NCBI GenBank assembly: GCA_024220505.1
Contig: JAKZZE010000016.1
Location: forward strand, 496,001 to 560,000
Length of the DNA: 64,000 nucleotides
Direction of reading: 5' to 3'
Source: Rhizopus arrhizus
Lineage: Eukaryota > Mucoromycota > Mucoromycetes > Mucorales > Rhizopodaceae
Shown piece by piece: positions 24,362 through 35,917 of the stretch (positions are counted from its first letter, which is position 1; each line of letters begins with the position of its first letter). The notes beneath the pieces are model-generated. The model was not told the origin of the DNA. It did no database searches and saw only the letters and a list, made by a program, of their open reading frames with translations. A program made the position numbers and the translations under genes.

Positions 24362-24707
24362 CATCTATTTTACGTCTCGTGCCCAATAGGTGAACCTTCA
24401 TAATTCCAGGCTGTTTCAAGTGCACCCTCTTCTTTACGATGTTCACGTTCAAGTTCTGAACCAAAGTTAGCCAAGTTCGTATCGTCCAAAACTATCATCA
24501 TTTCTCGTCAGCATCTCTCTTTTTCTTTTATTCCTTCTCTTTACGCCAAGTAGAGTTCCTAAGCATAATTTATTCTTGTTTTAAAAAAACAAAAAGAAAA
24601 GAGAGAAGGAAAAAGAAAAGAAAAGTCTAAAAATAATTCAATAGGATGGTTACACGCATTTCTAGTTTCGTGCCTACATTTAGTAATTTTTCATCATTAG
24701 CTCCATA
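23086..24707 (-). CDS. Gelsolin/severin-family actin-binding protein (5' end uncertain)
   Basis: Confident exons on the minus strand are 24707-24656, 24491-24374, 24308-24232, 24186-24164, 24107-23990, 23942-23550 and 23504-23086 (399 aa). Three gelsolin repeats are visible: [20 protein letters not shown] ending [20 protein letters not shown] and [18 protein letters not shown]; then [20 protein letters not shown]; then [20 protein letters not shown]. Length and repeat number fit severin/fragmin, calcium-dependent filament severing and capping proteins. One exon is only 23 nt. Two introns (23943-23989 and 23505-23549) begin GCAAGT instead of GT. The first codons are not settled: exon [10 protein letters not shown] is supported, and the frame continues into sequence at about 24837-25050 (donor at about 24836) that lacks a clear ATG. 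Confidence 0.85.
24328..24359. repeat. (CT)n microsatellite inside a gelsolin intron
   Basis: About 16 CT dinucleotides within the 65-nt intron 24309-24373, making most of its polypyrimidine content. Confidence 0.85.
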
Positions 24708-25443
24708 CTTTGTTTGTAAAGCATTTTGACAAAATGTTGAAAAGCATACTTTTTTGTGGCTTTTTCTTATCTTGTACATAGTTTGTCTTTAACCCCCTTT
24801 TTTTCAAAAAAAAAAAAGAAAAGAAAAAGGTTCTTACGGTGAGCGACGACCTCTGTTCAAGATTTCCTTTTTTCCTTGTAGCAAAAGCGGTATCCAAATT
24901 TGTAAAAGTGTAACAACACTTGCTTTTTTTTGCAGCAGCTGTGGACGTACTCTGCAGAAAGAGTATATTAGAAACGACCCATGTTCTCCACTGATAATTA
25001 AATGACTTGTTCAATCGACTGATCTTCTCCTGCAACTCATTCAGAAAACGTCTACTCACAAATGTTATTTGGAAAAGCGCAAGAAAAAACAGACGAGTCT
25101 TTTAACTATGTCTGCTGTCCTAAATGCTCAAAAACTGATCAAGCCGTGAATATTCCTAGATAAGGATCATTTGCTAAACTTGATGTTTTATCTCGTTTAG
25201 TATCTCTAATACATGTTCTCTAGCTCTCTTTTAATTATCCCAATTCTGGCTTTACGTATTCTCAGGATTAGTATGCTCTTTAGGAAATTATCGTCTAATA
25301 AGCCTATTCACTGCCATTTTTAGAAAATAATAATAGAAAAAAAAAGCTTTTGAATGTTATATTTAGCCAGCAGTGATAGAGGTTGACCACTTTCTCTTTG
25401 ATATCAACCAAAAAAAAAGTTGTGATCTAAGAAATACTTTTTT

Positions 25444-25519
25444 TTTTTTCCACTTTATAATGTCTATGAATATGAAACATCCAAACTTTGATTTTGTTTA
25501 AAGTCTGTCAGAGAGAGAG
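25444..25519. repeat. Dispersed repeat, right-part copy
   Basis: Nearly identical to 3691-3766, from ttttttccactttataatgt to the GA-rich end. Confidence 0.7.
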
Positions 25520-26998
25520 CTTTTGACTGGTAATTTTAAAGAATTTCATCTTTTTTGGTGAGTAGATGTAATTCTTTAAGCAATCAATTCATACGATTTC
25601 AATTTTGTATACTAATAAAAAGAAAAGTAAACATGAATAAAATAGCCTGAGGCCTTATAGGAAGACATACTATTACTTGTCAAAAAAAAAAGAGAGAGAG
25701 ATAAAATTCAACTAGATGATGCTGTCTAACGGTTACTTCATCCTAACCAACACTCTCAATCATTCTTGAAAAATCATTTATCATGCATTTTGTCATCCTT
25801 AAGACTCTATCATTGATAACTTTTGTAAAAAATGGATTATTGTCAAACTGGATTCCTATAACCTATCTCTAAGCTCAAAATGGATGACGAGACAGCCAAT
25901 TCTTTCGTCCTCCTAGTCATTGACTTCCTTTCAGTATCCGTTTTCTGTGTATGCTTTCTTACCGTTGATATTTGACAAGGAAGCTCACAGTTGTAAAAGA
26001 AGAAGAAAATCATATCTTTGCTTGTTATTAAACTGCTTGTATCATCTAAAATCCACTTTACCATTTGTAACAAAGGAATATTTTTCAATCTAAAAGTTGA
26101 ACGTTGACAATACTATTCTGTGCATTTAATATATAGCATCTTTTTTTTTTATTCACTTCTCTTGGGCTATTTACTCTCAAACGCAGTAGCCATCCTTTTG
26201 AGGGATAATCCAAGTTTAACCATAGGTCCATCTTTGTCAAGCATACCTACCGTCCTCTCAAAAATATCAATTCTAGTCAATAAAGATATAAATACGCTAA
26301 GCTTCAAGGGCAAATAGGGTGAATAATACACACATATTGCTAGAGGTGACAACGGGTAACTGCATCAAAACTTGGGCCACCATTTGGAAACTTTTTTAAA
26401 ATTCAGTGATTAGTGTAAAGATTTGTTGATTATACTGATATCGCTTCAACCCAAGATGAACGAACGTACACCACTACAAGAACTAAACAAGTCCAAAGGT
26501 GAGTTATATTAATTCGTGTAGTGAGGCTTACAGTACTAGTTCTGTGATCTCTGTATCGCCACCAAGTATACTAGAGTGGCCATAGTGAACAAGATAAGGT
26601 TAAAGTTTTTATTTATTTACAAACAGACGCTTCTGGCCTTTTTGGAAATGTATAAGAAGTCTTAATTCGTAGACTTGTCTTTTTAAGATTTGTACAAGTT
26701 TTTATTACCAGTAGAAAAAGAGAGAGAGGTGGGGAGAGAAACATCTTTAAAAAAATATAAAACATTCTTTACAATTCAAAAATGAATATCCAAAGAAACC
26801 ACTTCTACAACTTTTTTTGTCTGTCTTATCCTTTAAGCTTTAAAAAAGAATGTTTCAAAATAATAATACATATCTCATGTGGCACAACATAGGCGATAAT
26901 CTCTCTATTGTACTTTTTCCCATAAGAAAAAAAAAAAGTGCATATAAACAAACACAGACAGCTCCCCCCTCTTTTTTTCATTTTTTTTCTTTCTTTCT

Positions 26999-27240
26999 CT
27001 TTATAAAAGCAATACTTTCTGGTGTATTCATGAAATAATATTATTGCTCAAGTCTCTTTGGTAAGGTACTCTTAAACATCACTTCATCTTTCAACTTGGT
27101 ATATCTTCCAATTCATGGATTCTGTGGAATGGAACTATTTCATACACGTGTTTACTGCTTATGCTGCTGATTTAATAAGAATACTTGGTCAAGTGGTCTT
27201 CTTCATGGTCTATCTGCCTTATAGGTATTCTCTTTTTTTT
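26999..27240. repeat. Dispersed repeat, left-part copy
   Basis: 26999-27118 matches 3512-3632. The following catggtctatctg (about 27204) matches about 3630, after roughly 85 extra bases absent from the first copy. Confidence 0.6.
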
Positions 27241-28540
27241 TTTCTTCTCCAAACAAAAGTTTTGCTGCATACATCGTTCATATGATTGTGCATATCAGAA
27301 GCTTCATTCCTCTCCCACTATTGATTACATACTGGAGAAGCAGTATGCTATCTAAACCCAAACAGATGTGTAAGCGCTTGTTCCCCTCCCCCCGTAGACT
27401 CGCAAGTTGGGTAATATAATCAGCGGCATCAAGCTTTGTCGTTCCCGTATAAAGGCTGATGGTAAACATCCGCTATCGGCTGAGCCACTAGTCGGGCGGT
27501 AGAACTCATGGCAAATGCATCTTTCATAGATGAGTATAACAATACAGATATTTTGAAAACAAATGATTATGAGTTGAGATATTGTTATCTTTAAAACAAT
27601 CGGCTTGTTTATAAATGATAACAAGGAATAACAACTCCATCAAGCCTAGAATATATATAACCCTTTGATTTTATAAAAAGTATGCGCTATGCAGCCAAGC
27701 AACATACTGTTTGTTTTGAGTGGCTAGCTTAATATTATTTGTTTTGCATTTCTATACGCCATTTACTGTAAACAATAGAAATAGACTTGAATTGCAGCTA
27801 AAAATACCGTTAAGACGCTTGTCCTAATCCTTTTGGACAAAGTATTCTAAAGCTGTAAAGATATAATCCTACCATTTCTACTTTATTTTTTTTTCATAGT
27901 TAAATAAACTCAAACCTACCCTTGCACACCAAGCTACGTGGCTAAAAACAACATTGTGAGTAAACATAATACTGCACGTATTATAAGCTATATCTATACC
28001 TTAATAGTAACAATTCAGTAAGTGAGACTAGTTCTGTAGCCCAGATTACTAAAATGAAGGTGGATAGAAGAACATCTTTTAAAAAAAAATAGCATTCTGT
28101 TTATCTTTTACCCTCGAAAGTGATTAGTAAATACGATTTAATTTTGTTCTTAATATGCTTAAAGTAAAAGAAGTGAAAGATTAATAATTTTACTTTTAAC
28201 AAAATCCATAGGTTAACCTCAGTGAAAGCTTTAAAATCACAATTTATCCAAAAGAGGATCAATAATATCCCTGCTGTAATAAAGGACGATGCTGATGAAA
28301 CTATAATATTTCCATAAATATTCACGCAAACTATACAAGAATGTGATTTATTCAAGAGATAATAAAATAAGTTGTTATACATCTGTCAATTATCATATTC
28401 TTTGATAACAGTAAGCTGATTTACATTTTGTAAATGATCTTCGAAGCTTGAATTTCCAATTCTATGACTCTGGTAGTATGTCCTCTATTTTATTTAAAAA
28501 TAAGGTCACTAAAATAGTATTTTAATTATATGAAATCTCT

Positions 28541-29002
28541 TTACTTCTTCTCCACTTCTCTTTGGTAGACTGTGATATTTGTTTTAAAGACTCTGCATCC
28601 AAAATAATATACATGCCCTTTAAGATTGAACAGATCAGCGACAGCAGAAATATCTCCGGTCATCATGAGTAACTGAAATCTTGAGTGGTAAGTATCATTT
28701 TCGCAATTGAGTTTGAAGCTCTTTGTAGGCAGATGTTTGAGTTTTGTTATCAAAGGAGAGAAGAATAGCCAAATATCCTTGGGCTGATGTTTACCATAGA
28801 GAATAGCTAATTGAGGCATGCTCTTTAGTTGGTATCTGTTTGTACATAGGATATGGGTAGAGAAACAAGTAAAAACCAATTCACTAAAAGCTAATCTTTA
28901 CTGGTATTCAGGATGATAGTTGAACATGATTAAATGTACAATGGTCAGAGTGATTTTGGTACATATGCCGTCAGGGCAAAAGCCATCAAGACATACTATA
29001 TC
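28541..29002 (-). pseudogene. Fragment of a CACTA-type (tnp2-like) transposase
   Basis: In one minus-strand frame from 29002: DIVCLDGFCPDGICTKITLT and VHLIMFNYHPEYQ, a TAA, and then on to PQLAILYGKHQPKDIWLFFS, LKLNCENDTYHSRFQ-like text, LLMMTGDISAVADLFNLKGH and YYFGCRV. The layout N-x-P-x-x-R / ipGP-x-qPk / ll-x-GDipAvad-x-GH-x-gCr is that of tnp2-type transposases of CACTA elements. There is one in-frame stop and no intact ends were found. The assignment is by pattern memory, so moderate. Confidence 0.5.
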
Positions 29003-30333
29003 AAAGACATTGTAAAGTTGTGATATAAAGTTATCTTTGATTGCTGTAGGCTTTCACGTCAAAGATATTGTGATATATTTCTTGGTTATTGTTATGGTAT
29101 TTGAGGCTTACATCATCTTCATACTTCTTTCTAACATAAACAGGGATTTGTTTTCACGACAGGAAACTCTTTCCTGAGCTTTTATCATTTCGTATTGTAT
29201 ACGATTAAATAATATTTTATTTATAAAATTTTTAATATAAATGACCAATGAGCATGTAGAAGTGAACTGTACTGTACTTGCCCAGGTCAGATCTGAAATG
29301 ATAAAAAGTAATAAAAAACTTCTTAAGGGACAAGAAGGAAAAAAAGTACAAAATTGAAAGAAATCGGAAACAGTATTGAGATACTAGCATTAGTACGAGG
29401 ACAACCAGTTCATCAGTTTGGTACCAGGATTAAGAGGAAGAGGAGGAGGGGTTTGATCATGAAATAGATAATCCACTTCATACAGGATACTACAGACAGC
29501 AGATCATCGAACAGACCAAGCAGATGCTTCATGGGAGTATTGTATACAAGCTTGTCTACTTTTGTTTTTCTCTACAAAACTTGCATTCTAACTTTTTGTC
29601 CTCAACAACAAACATCATGTATCCTTGCAGCATTCATACTCTGTCTGTTTATCAAAATCTTTGGTCAGGCACTTGACAAAGTAGCTGAGAAGAGTTTATG
29701 TGATGCTATCCGCGTTTTCAATCATATACGCAGGGATAGTGTCCAAACTTTTTACTATAATAAAAAAGGGATGAGGCTGGAAGTTATTATTCATGTCGAA
29801 TTCAAAAGCTCATCATCTTAGCAGCAAGATACTCATGAATACACTTTTATTTTGCAGTGTACTCGATTGACTTGTCGACCAACACCATGTTTCTGCGATG
29901 CTGATCATGGATAACTCCACCATCGACCTTGTCGTTGAACAAACAAAGACACATTATTTAGAGAACGATGACTGATCGTGACACCTTGACTCAACCTCAC
30001 TAGGCCTGCCAGGCTTGACTCCAAAGTATCAAAAAATCATATAAATCATTCCTGTTTCTGTAAATGATAACCTAACATGATATTTTTATAGAATACTCAA
30101 CAAAAAATAGCAGGAAACCAGCTTCTTTCTGCTGAGGATATCATATTTTTTGACAAGTTTGAAATAATTCAGTTGTCTACTGATCTTTTAAGGTGTTCAA
30201 AATGAACACTTTGACTTATTTTTATCAGAACATTAAAATGGGGCTTATGAAGAATGAACAAGTTCCCAACGACACGCAATCTTCCTTTTTGTTTCTATTT
30301 TAAATATACCTCATCTATTTACGTATTACGAGA

Positions 30334-30368
<35 letters not shown>

Positions 30369-31451
30369 CCTTAAATGCATTTAGTAGCTTATTTCGAGCA
30401 CACTTTAAGTTCATATGTCACAAAAGCAAAGGCAGTTTAAAAAAACGAGGAGTAACTGTCGTAGAGATAGCGTTTTTCGGTGTTACATTGCTATTCGCGA
30501 TTTTCAAGCTTTATTTTTACATGAATAGAGTTGACTCTTTGATATTGAACTCAATGTGAATGAAATCGATTCAATTATGAGTAGCATATTTACTTTTTGA
30601 AGTTGTATACCAAACTTATCAAAGAAAATGATAGATGCGCGCAATGTTGAATTGACAATGTACTTCTTTCGGAGTAAGCCTTTTTTTTTGAAAATGTATC
30701 TATCTTTTGACACACTTTCCCTATTTGTAAGTTCAGCTGTAGCAGCATACAGATGTCTGTAGTTACAATACAGCTTTTTAAAATTATTTTGATAAACATT
30801 TTTTTCGATTGTTATATTAATCATTCATCGCTAAAAATAATATATAAAAAACACAGTCTTTTTTTTCCTTTGTTTTTCGAAGAGAATGGGTAAAATATAA
30901 TGAAAATGAATATGTTCTCCTTATTCCTAAAGTGTGCGTGAATTTACTTTTCTAAATTTTGCAAATTCTGCTTCTATTTTTTGATTAAAAAAGGGGGTCG
31001 TTTTACAAATCATGTCTATTAATTTTAAGGAGTTTTTACGAATAAACTGCAGCTATCAGTGTACACTATGTATGTTCTTTCCTTTGATACAATTAGCTAG
31101 TTTTCATGTTATTCGTAAAGACAGAGAGTCAAAACAATCCTTCCAACATAAAATCAAAGTTTTTAATTATTTATTGAATACACTTTTGTTAAAAAAAACA
31201 GTTGGATGGGTGCAAAAAAAAAAAAACAGGGGAAGGTTATCATGGCGAAATGTCTGGAACAATAGTTTTTCCCTTTCGTATGTCTAAGCACAAACTTTTT
31301 ACCCCTTTTTTCGCGGATGTAAGAAAAGGCCCCTTTACGTTTGTTTTTACAAGAGATCAAATGGATGCTAAAAAAAAAATAGGAGACCAGAAAAAGGTAT
31401 TTAAATACGAGCAAATTTAACAAATTTTTTAAATCAACAAACAATTACAAA
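29003..31451. other. Gene-poor region
   Basis: Several AT-driven frames, including one at 29531-29821 (+) containing LCDAIRVFNHIRRDSVQTFY, with no known relative. Poly(T) tract at about 30338-30365. Upstream of 31452 is the presumed promoter of the small secreted protein. Confidence 0.5.
31398..31407 (+). promoter_or_regulatory. Probable TATA box of the glycine-rich secreted protein gene
   Basis: tatttaaata lies about 45-54 bases before the ATG at 31452, followed by an A-rich leader. Confidence 0.45.
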
Positions 31452-31700
31452 ATGAAGTTTATCTCTGTCCTCGCTGTCCTCGTCTTGATCTCTGCCACTG
31501 TCTCTGCTGCTCCTCAACCCTGGTGGGGTCACGGCCACAATAAGCCACATGGTGGTGGAAACAAGGAAATAAACCAAAATGCTGGTGGTGCTGGTAATGG
31601 TGGTTCCAATTCTGGACTTGGCGCTGGTATCCTCTCTGGTGGTGTATTGTCCAAATCTGAAAACAACAACAACATCAAGCAAAGTGCTGAGATCCATTAA
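31452..31700 (+). CDS. Small secreted glycine/asparagine-rich protein
   Basis: Single exon, 82 aa. MKFISVLAVLVLISATVSAA is a clear signal peptide with cleavage expected near residue 19-20. The mature part PQPWWGHGHNKPHGGGNKEI and then a G/N/S-rich stretch ending NNNIKQSAEIH has no cysteines. A TATA-like element and an A-rich leader precede it and AATAAA (about 31771) follows, so it looks like a real, possibly highly expressed gene. Codon use is biased (GGT, GCT, TCC), as in strongly expressed fungal genes. The function is unknown; cell wall or secretome association is only an inference. Antisense and out-of-frame ORFs here are shadows. Confidence 0.75.
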   Translation: MKFISVLAVLVLISATVSAAPQPWWGHGHNKPHGGGNKEINQNAGGAGNGGSNSGLGAGILSGGVLSKSENNNNIKQSAEIH

Positions 31701-32479
31701 ATGTGAAATACACTTGACAATTTCTATTCTTGCATGTATCAACAGGAGCCTCTCTCTCTCTTTTTTGTTTAAATAAAGTTTCTACTTGTTGCTTAATTTT
31801 GGTTTGACATTTTTCTTGTTAAAAGATGAAAATTGTGTGGTGGCGTTTGATAAAGACTAAAGAGAGAATTTTGTTTATCGAAGGATAAGAGCATAGTGTT
31901 GAATAGAGTAGTTGATGAACTAAAGATTGATTGTGTTGTACACAGCCTTGCATTACTCTTTATATATAGCAGAAGAATCAAGGCGGGTTGTATCAAAGGA
32001 CTTTGTTGTCAAACATAATTACAAAACAATGAACAGGTTGAAACTGAGTCTGATAGAAAAAAAAAAAAAACTTACGAGTATTTTTTTTTGTATTCATCGA
32101 TCGTTCATACATGACTGAAATTAAAAGGAATCCCCAGAACTTATTATAACTTACTTTCTTTTGTGCAGATACTTATCAATTGCGTGACCTACGGGAATCA
32201 GAGAGGATGAATTGATTGTTTAGTCTAAAGCATTGATAGTCAATTAAGAGTAGCAAAGGAAAAAGCAGACGCTGAATGATTGGATTGATTTTGCTCTTCA
32301 AGTATATGTCGCAAGCATTTCTTCATTGTAAAGATATAAATCAGCAGATGGTTAATATAGTAACCATCTTTGCTTTTGAACGTCATACTTGAATCACGTA
32401 AAGTAAATTTAGTGCTTTTCATAAATGATTGGTAAAGACGTATCCAATAAGATTTCTCATATAAAGAAAAGCTTGAGTG
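31701..32479. other. AT-rich intergenic stretch
   Basis: 3' UTR of the secreted protein with a polyadenylation-like signal, then no recognisable gene up to the hairpin at 32480. Confidence 0.6.
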
Positions 32480-32570
32480 TACATTATTTCCAGAAATTAA
32501 AGTCGCAATTACATATAAATTGTATTATAAAACTTTACAAAATGCGACTTCAATTTCTGGAAATAGTGTA
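32480..32570. repeat. Palindromic hairpin, MITE-like, TA to TA
   Basis: Left arm 32480-32507 and right arm 32543-32570 are inverted repeats matching at 26 of 28 positions (tacattatttccagaaattaa... versus tacactatttccagaaattg... when reversed), with a 35-base loop. Both arms begin at a TA dinucleotide, as expected for a tiny mariner-type non-autonomous element. The right TA is shared with the left end of the next element. Confidence 0.55.
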
Positions 32571-32640
32571 CAGTGCTTCCGAAAAACTCTCGCTTTCCCA
32601 ACACTTTTGATAATTTTTCCTTTTAAGGAAATAACTCGTC

Positions 32641-33400
32641 ATGTCCACCCACCTTCAAACCATTCACTGATTACAAAATGAACTCGCAATCGCTAATGCC
32701 AAGATACACCAGTTGCAACAGGAAAACGCTTCTTTGCGGAAGCAAGTATCCTCTGAACCCACACCAACTGCAAACTCCAGTCCTCCTTCTGAATCTACTC
32801 CCCCCCTCCTCCAAACGTCCACGCTCCCCCAGCAATGATGCTGCTCCTCCCACAACCAAGGTATCTAAGCTTCCGAATCCCAAACCCAAACACAGTTTAG
32901 CTGCCATTGCTCGGCAATTTTCCTCTCCTACTGCTCCTTCCAGCTTCTCGTTTATTCACGTTCCCATTCACCGTCGCCTCCCCATCCATCAACTCCGTGC
33001 TAACCTTCGTAAGTTGCACATTAACACACGCCGCATTCTGGATATTCAATATTCAGATCGAAATGTGGTCAGCTTCCTTATCCATACCGGTTTCGAACCT
33101 GAGCTCCATTCTCAGCTGTACAAACACAAAATCACTATTCGTGACGACTTTGACCCTCTGAGCCCCTCCATCATTCGTGATCCTACACTTCTCAATGAAT
33201 CCATTGAAAGAAAAACTAAACTTGCTCGTCATGTATTCCTCCAACGACTTGGTTCTGCTTTCCGCCGTCTCAAGGCTCCTCTTTACAATGCTGTCACTAA
33301 CTACTTTCTCCAATCTGGGCTCATAGACCTCAATTTCTTGGCGTCTTTTGATCTCGCTCTCCCTTACAACTATCACAACCCTCTCCTAGACAAGGTCTAG
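32641..33400 (+). pseudogene. Leucine-zipper, basic-proline protein with a stop and a frameshift (gag-like?)
   Basis: ATG 32641 opens MSTHLQTIH, TGA at 32668-32670, then LQNELAIANAKIHQLQQENA and SLRKQVSSEPTPT, a clear coiled coil with leucine/isoleucine heptads. Around 32790-32840 the reading frame shifts to SSKRPRSPSNDAAPPTTKVS, continuing LAAIARQFSSPTAPSSFSFI and on to NYHNPLLDKV at 33398-33400. The intact C-terminal frame is about 190 aa without known motifs. A coiled coil followed by a basic, compact domain recalls LINE/retroelement ORF1 proteins, but no zinc knuckle is present. The TGA and the frame change make it a pseudogene. It lies inside the candidate composite element. Confidence 0.45.
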
Positions 33401-33587
33401 AGCTCTTTTCTACCTCTTCCCTTCCCTTTCCTTTTTCCCTTTTTGACTATCAAAAAGGTTTTTCGTTCATTTAATCCTCTTTTTGATCTAACCCGGGAAA
33501 TGCAATCCCAGAAGTGATTATGTGGTCAATTGGGTTATCTTAAATTTAAAATAAAAATACTCTTTAATCGTATGTTTCTTCCTTGAA

Positions 33588-35402
33588 ATGCCACCCAAAA
33601 AAGAGTCGTCAGCATCTACACTCTCCAGAAAGAAGCCAAAGATTTCAGTACCAGACGATGCACAATGGTGCTTGGATAACCTACGCCATCTTACTTTTAG
33701 AAAGTTTATTGAAAAGTTCCAATGCTTGGACAAGTGTAGTTCGCAACAACGATACCTCAATATTCTCTCAAAGTATATCAGCAACACTCAACATTACGAA
33801 CGCATTAGAAAGGAGTACAAGTCTTGGACTGGTTCTGCTGATTATCAACGATTTTGGAACGAGCAAGAGGAATTGGATATCATATTGCGAACAGATGGAG
33901 CTTGCACAAAGTTTATTGGCTCTGTTACTGAACACAGGTTGCGAAGTCTGAATGCTAAGGCCAATAATGTTGTCCGAGAAACACTCGATGGTGTTGACGA
34001 TCAAGAAACTACCGACGACACTACTGATATTCAAGAAAGCACCAAATACACTACTGAATACCAAGAAACAGCCTGTACTATTGACACTCAAGAAAATATC
34101 AATGCGAATGATGCTCAAGAAACAACTGACGACAACTCTCTCAGCGACGATGATAGAAGTTGTCAGCTTTATCCGACTTCGTCCATCACCAGCAACAATG
34201 ATGCCAATGTTAACCCCTGGATCTTCCGCGGGAAAAACATTACTCTCATGTTCGAGAATTATAAGTCAGTTGTCCATGATTTGATCAACAAACACACAAA
34301 ACTTCCGCTTGAACCCTATATCAATGAATTGGCAGCTTTATCGCATATTTTGATCTTAAACAAGCATCAGCACAGTTCTATTGCCACGAAGGTATTTTCC
34401 ATTGAATTATTGGAAGAATTAGCAGCGTCTTTGGCTTCCGAATCGATGAACTACAATCTCGATTTCAATGATCAGCATTATATGACGCTCACAAAAACCA
34501 TCATGAATCTTAGCATGTCAATTAAAACAAGAGAGCAAACCATTGTTGAACTTACAGTCATGTCTGCTGATATGGATTATGGTCCTAGGCGTCTTGTTCG
34601 TGGAATCTCCAATTGTAAGCAATATTTATGTGCTTAGTTTTTTTTTTATTCATAATGCTTTATTAATCTCTTTTTTTTATGATCAGAATTCAAAAGTTAC
34701 CAAACACACCATTGAAAGACAACAATGACATCAGTGAAAGCGAGCTATGGAGTACTTACTTTGACCCTCTACTTTCATGCTTAATCTGTGATCCGGATAG
34801 GCTTGTACATTTACGTTGGACGAATTCCATTCCAATCGAAAGTGGAAAATTGCGACCAGATGCAATCATCTCCAAAAAACAACAACTCGAGTATGATGGC
34901 AGTGTTGGGCACGGTGAAGTGAAAGTGAATCAAGGCAACACAAGCAAATACCTTCTCTGCATGGACACTCTTCGATTGGCAATTTTCAACAAAAATGCAA
35001 TCGACGTGAACAAATTGGATGGATCGCTTGCTTTTCAAATTCATAGTATGTCAAAAAATCAAATCATCCACATAGGATATTAATATATTTTCATCTCTTC
35101 ACATGGTAGGGTTTAACATCACGTTTTTTGTCTCTCGCTTGGTTGCCAATGGGATTTACACTTTTTTTGAAATTGCACATTTTGGTTTTCCTCAATCCTT
35201 GGATGATTTTCCATCTTTCATATCCTTGAAGAACATGAAATTGTTGCTTGGTATCAACGAGGCATTTTGGCGCCTATGCAGAAAATCCGACGATTCTGCC
35301 ACCATAGCTGGTAGATACAAAGTAACATTAGCAAGCTTGGAAACACTGATTGATGGAAGCAAAGATCGAGCAAGAAGCTGTTCTGTGCGATATGGACAGT
35401 AA
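33588..35402 (+). CDS. PD-(D/E)XK nuclease-like protein of a mucoralean lineage-specific family (exon 1-2 join out of frame)
   Basis: Exon 1 33588-34614 encodes a basic N-terminus (MPPKKESSASTLSRKKPK), an acidic threonine-rich linker with repeated QETTDD/QE-type units (residues about 140-190) and a helical region. Exon 2 (about 34685-35045) and exon 3 (35110-35402, after a 64-nt intron) hold ESELWSTYFDPLLSCLICDP, then LRPDAII...GHGEVKVNQGN, and a C-terminal helical part ending SCSVRYGQ. The PD-x(n)-E-V-K spacing is the PD-(D/E)XK nuclease active-site pattern. I recall similar multi-copy families in Mucorales with a conserved GEAK/GEVK, but no function is established. Joining exon 1 (phase 1 at TCCAATT/GTAAGC) to the only good acceptor (ttatgatcag) creates TAA, so the gene may be broken here or spliced unusually. 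Confidence 0.5.
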
Positions 35403-35917
35403 AGGAACACGTTTGCTTAATGAATTACGATTTTCCCCTTTCGATTCGTTTTTTTTTTTTTTTTTTTTTTTTTTCTTTTGCTTGTGATTCGTTTTTTTTT
35501 TTTTTTTTTTACATGATTCCTTTTTTACCCAATACATCTTATGGATACACTTAACCAATCTCGTCAGTATGAAAATGCTATGTAAAGCAGTAAATTATAC
35601 TTGATTTCGTCAAAAAAAAAGTGGACTGAAACCTTCTGTTCATTCATTTTCCCATTATTTCAACGATGCAATTTGAGTAGCTGCACTTGTCACAAAAACA
35701 GTTGCAAAACAATCTAATTGATAGGAGAATCACTACCAAGTTATTGTTTTTATCCATTACTGCATATTGATTTGAAGATTGCTTTCTCATAAAATGACTG
35801 ACAGTCGATGTAATACTCTTAAAAAAGTGATATAAAATTGCTAATTACTTACCTGATTGATACTTACGTGGTTCTTACTTCTGTATTGTTGCCTTTTGAT
35901 GAAGTCGTTGGTTGCCA
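35403..35917. other. Poly(T)-rich spacer
   Basis: Two poly(T) blocks (about 35450-35475 and 35492-35510), then AT-rich sequence without ORFs up to the transposase remnant. Confidence 0.6.

Larger units (their letters stand above)
24708..28540. other. Gene-poor region with repeat pieces
   Basis: Contains possible 5' exon sequence of the gelsolin gene (to about 25050) and two dispersed-repeat pieces (25444-25519, 26999-27240). There is a short frame starting ATG 26456 (MNERTPLQELNKSK) ending at a donor-like site with no following exon found. A less AT-rich minus-strand remnant at about 27290-27560 has frames such as LYTGTTKLDAADYITQLASL but no recognised family. No convincing complete gene. 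Confidence 0.45.

Noticed and set aside
33053..33376. Minus-strand frame antisense to the leucine-zipper pseudogene
   Set aside because: Shadow frame with no family resemblance; the plus strand keeps the coherent protein.
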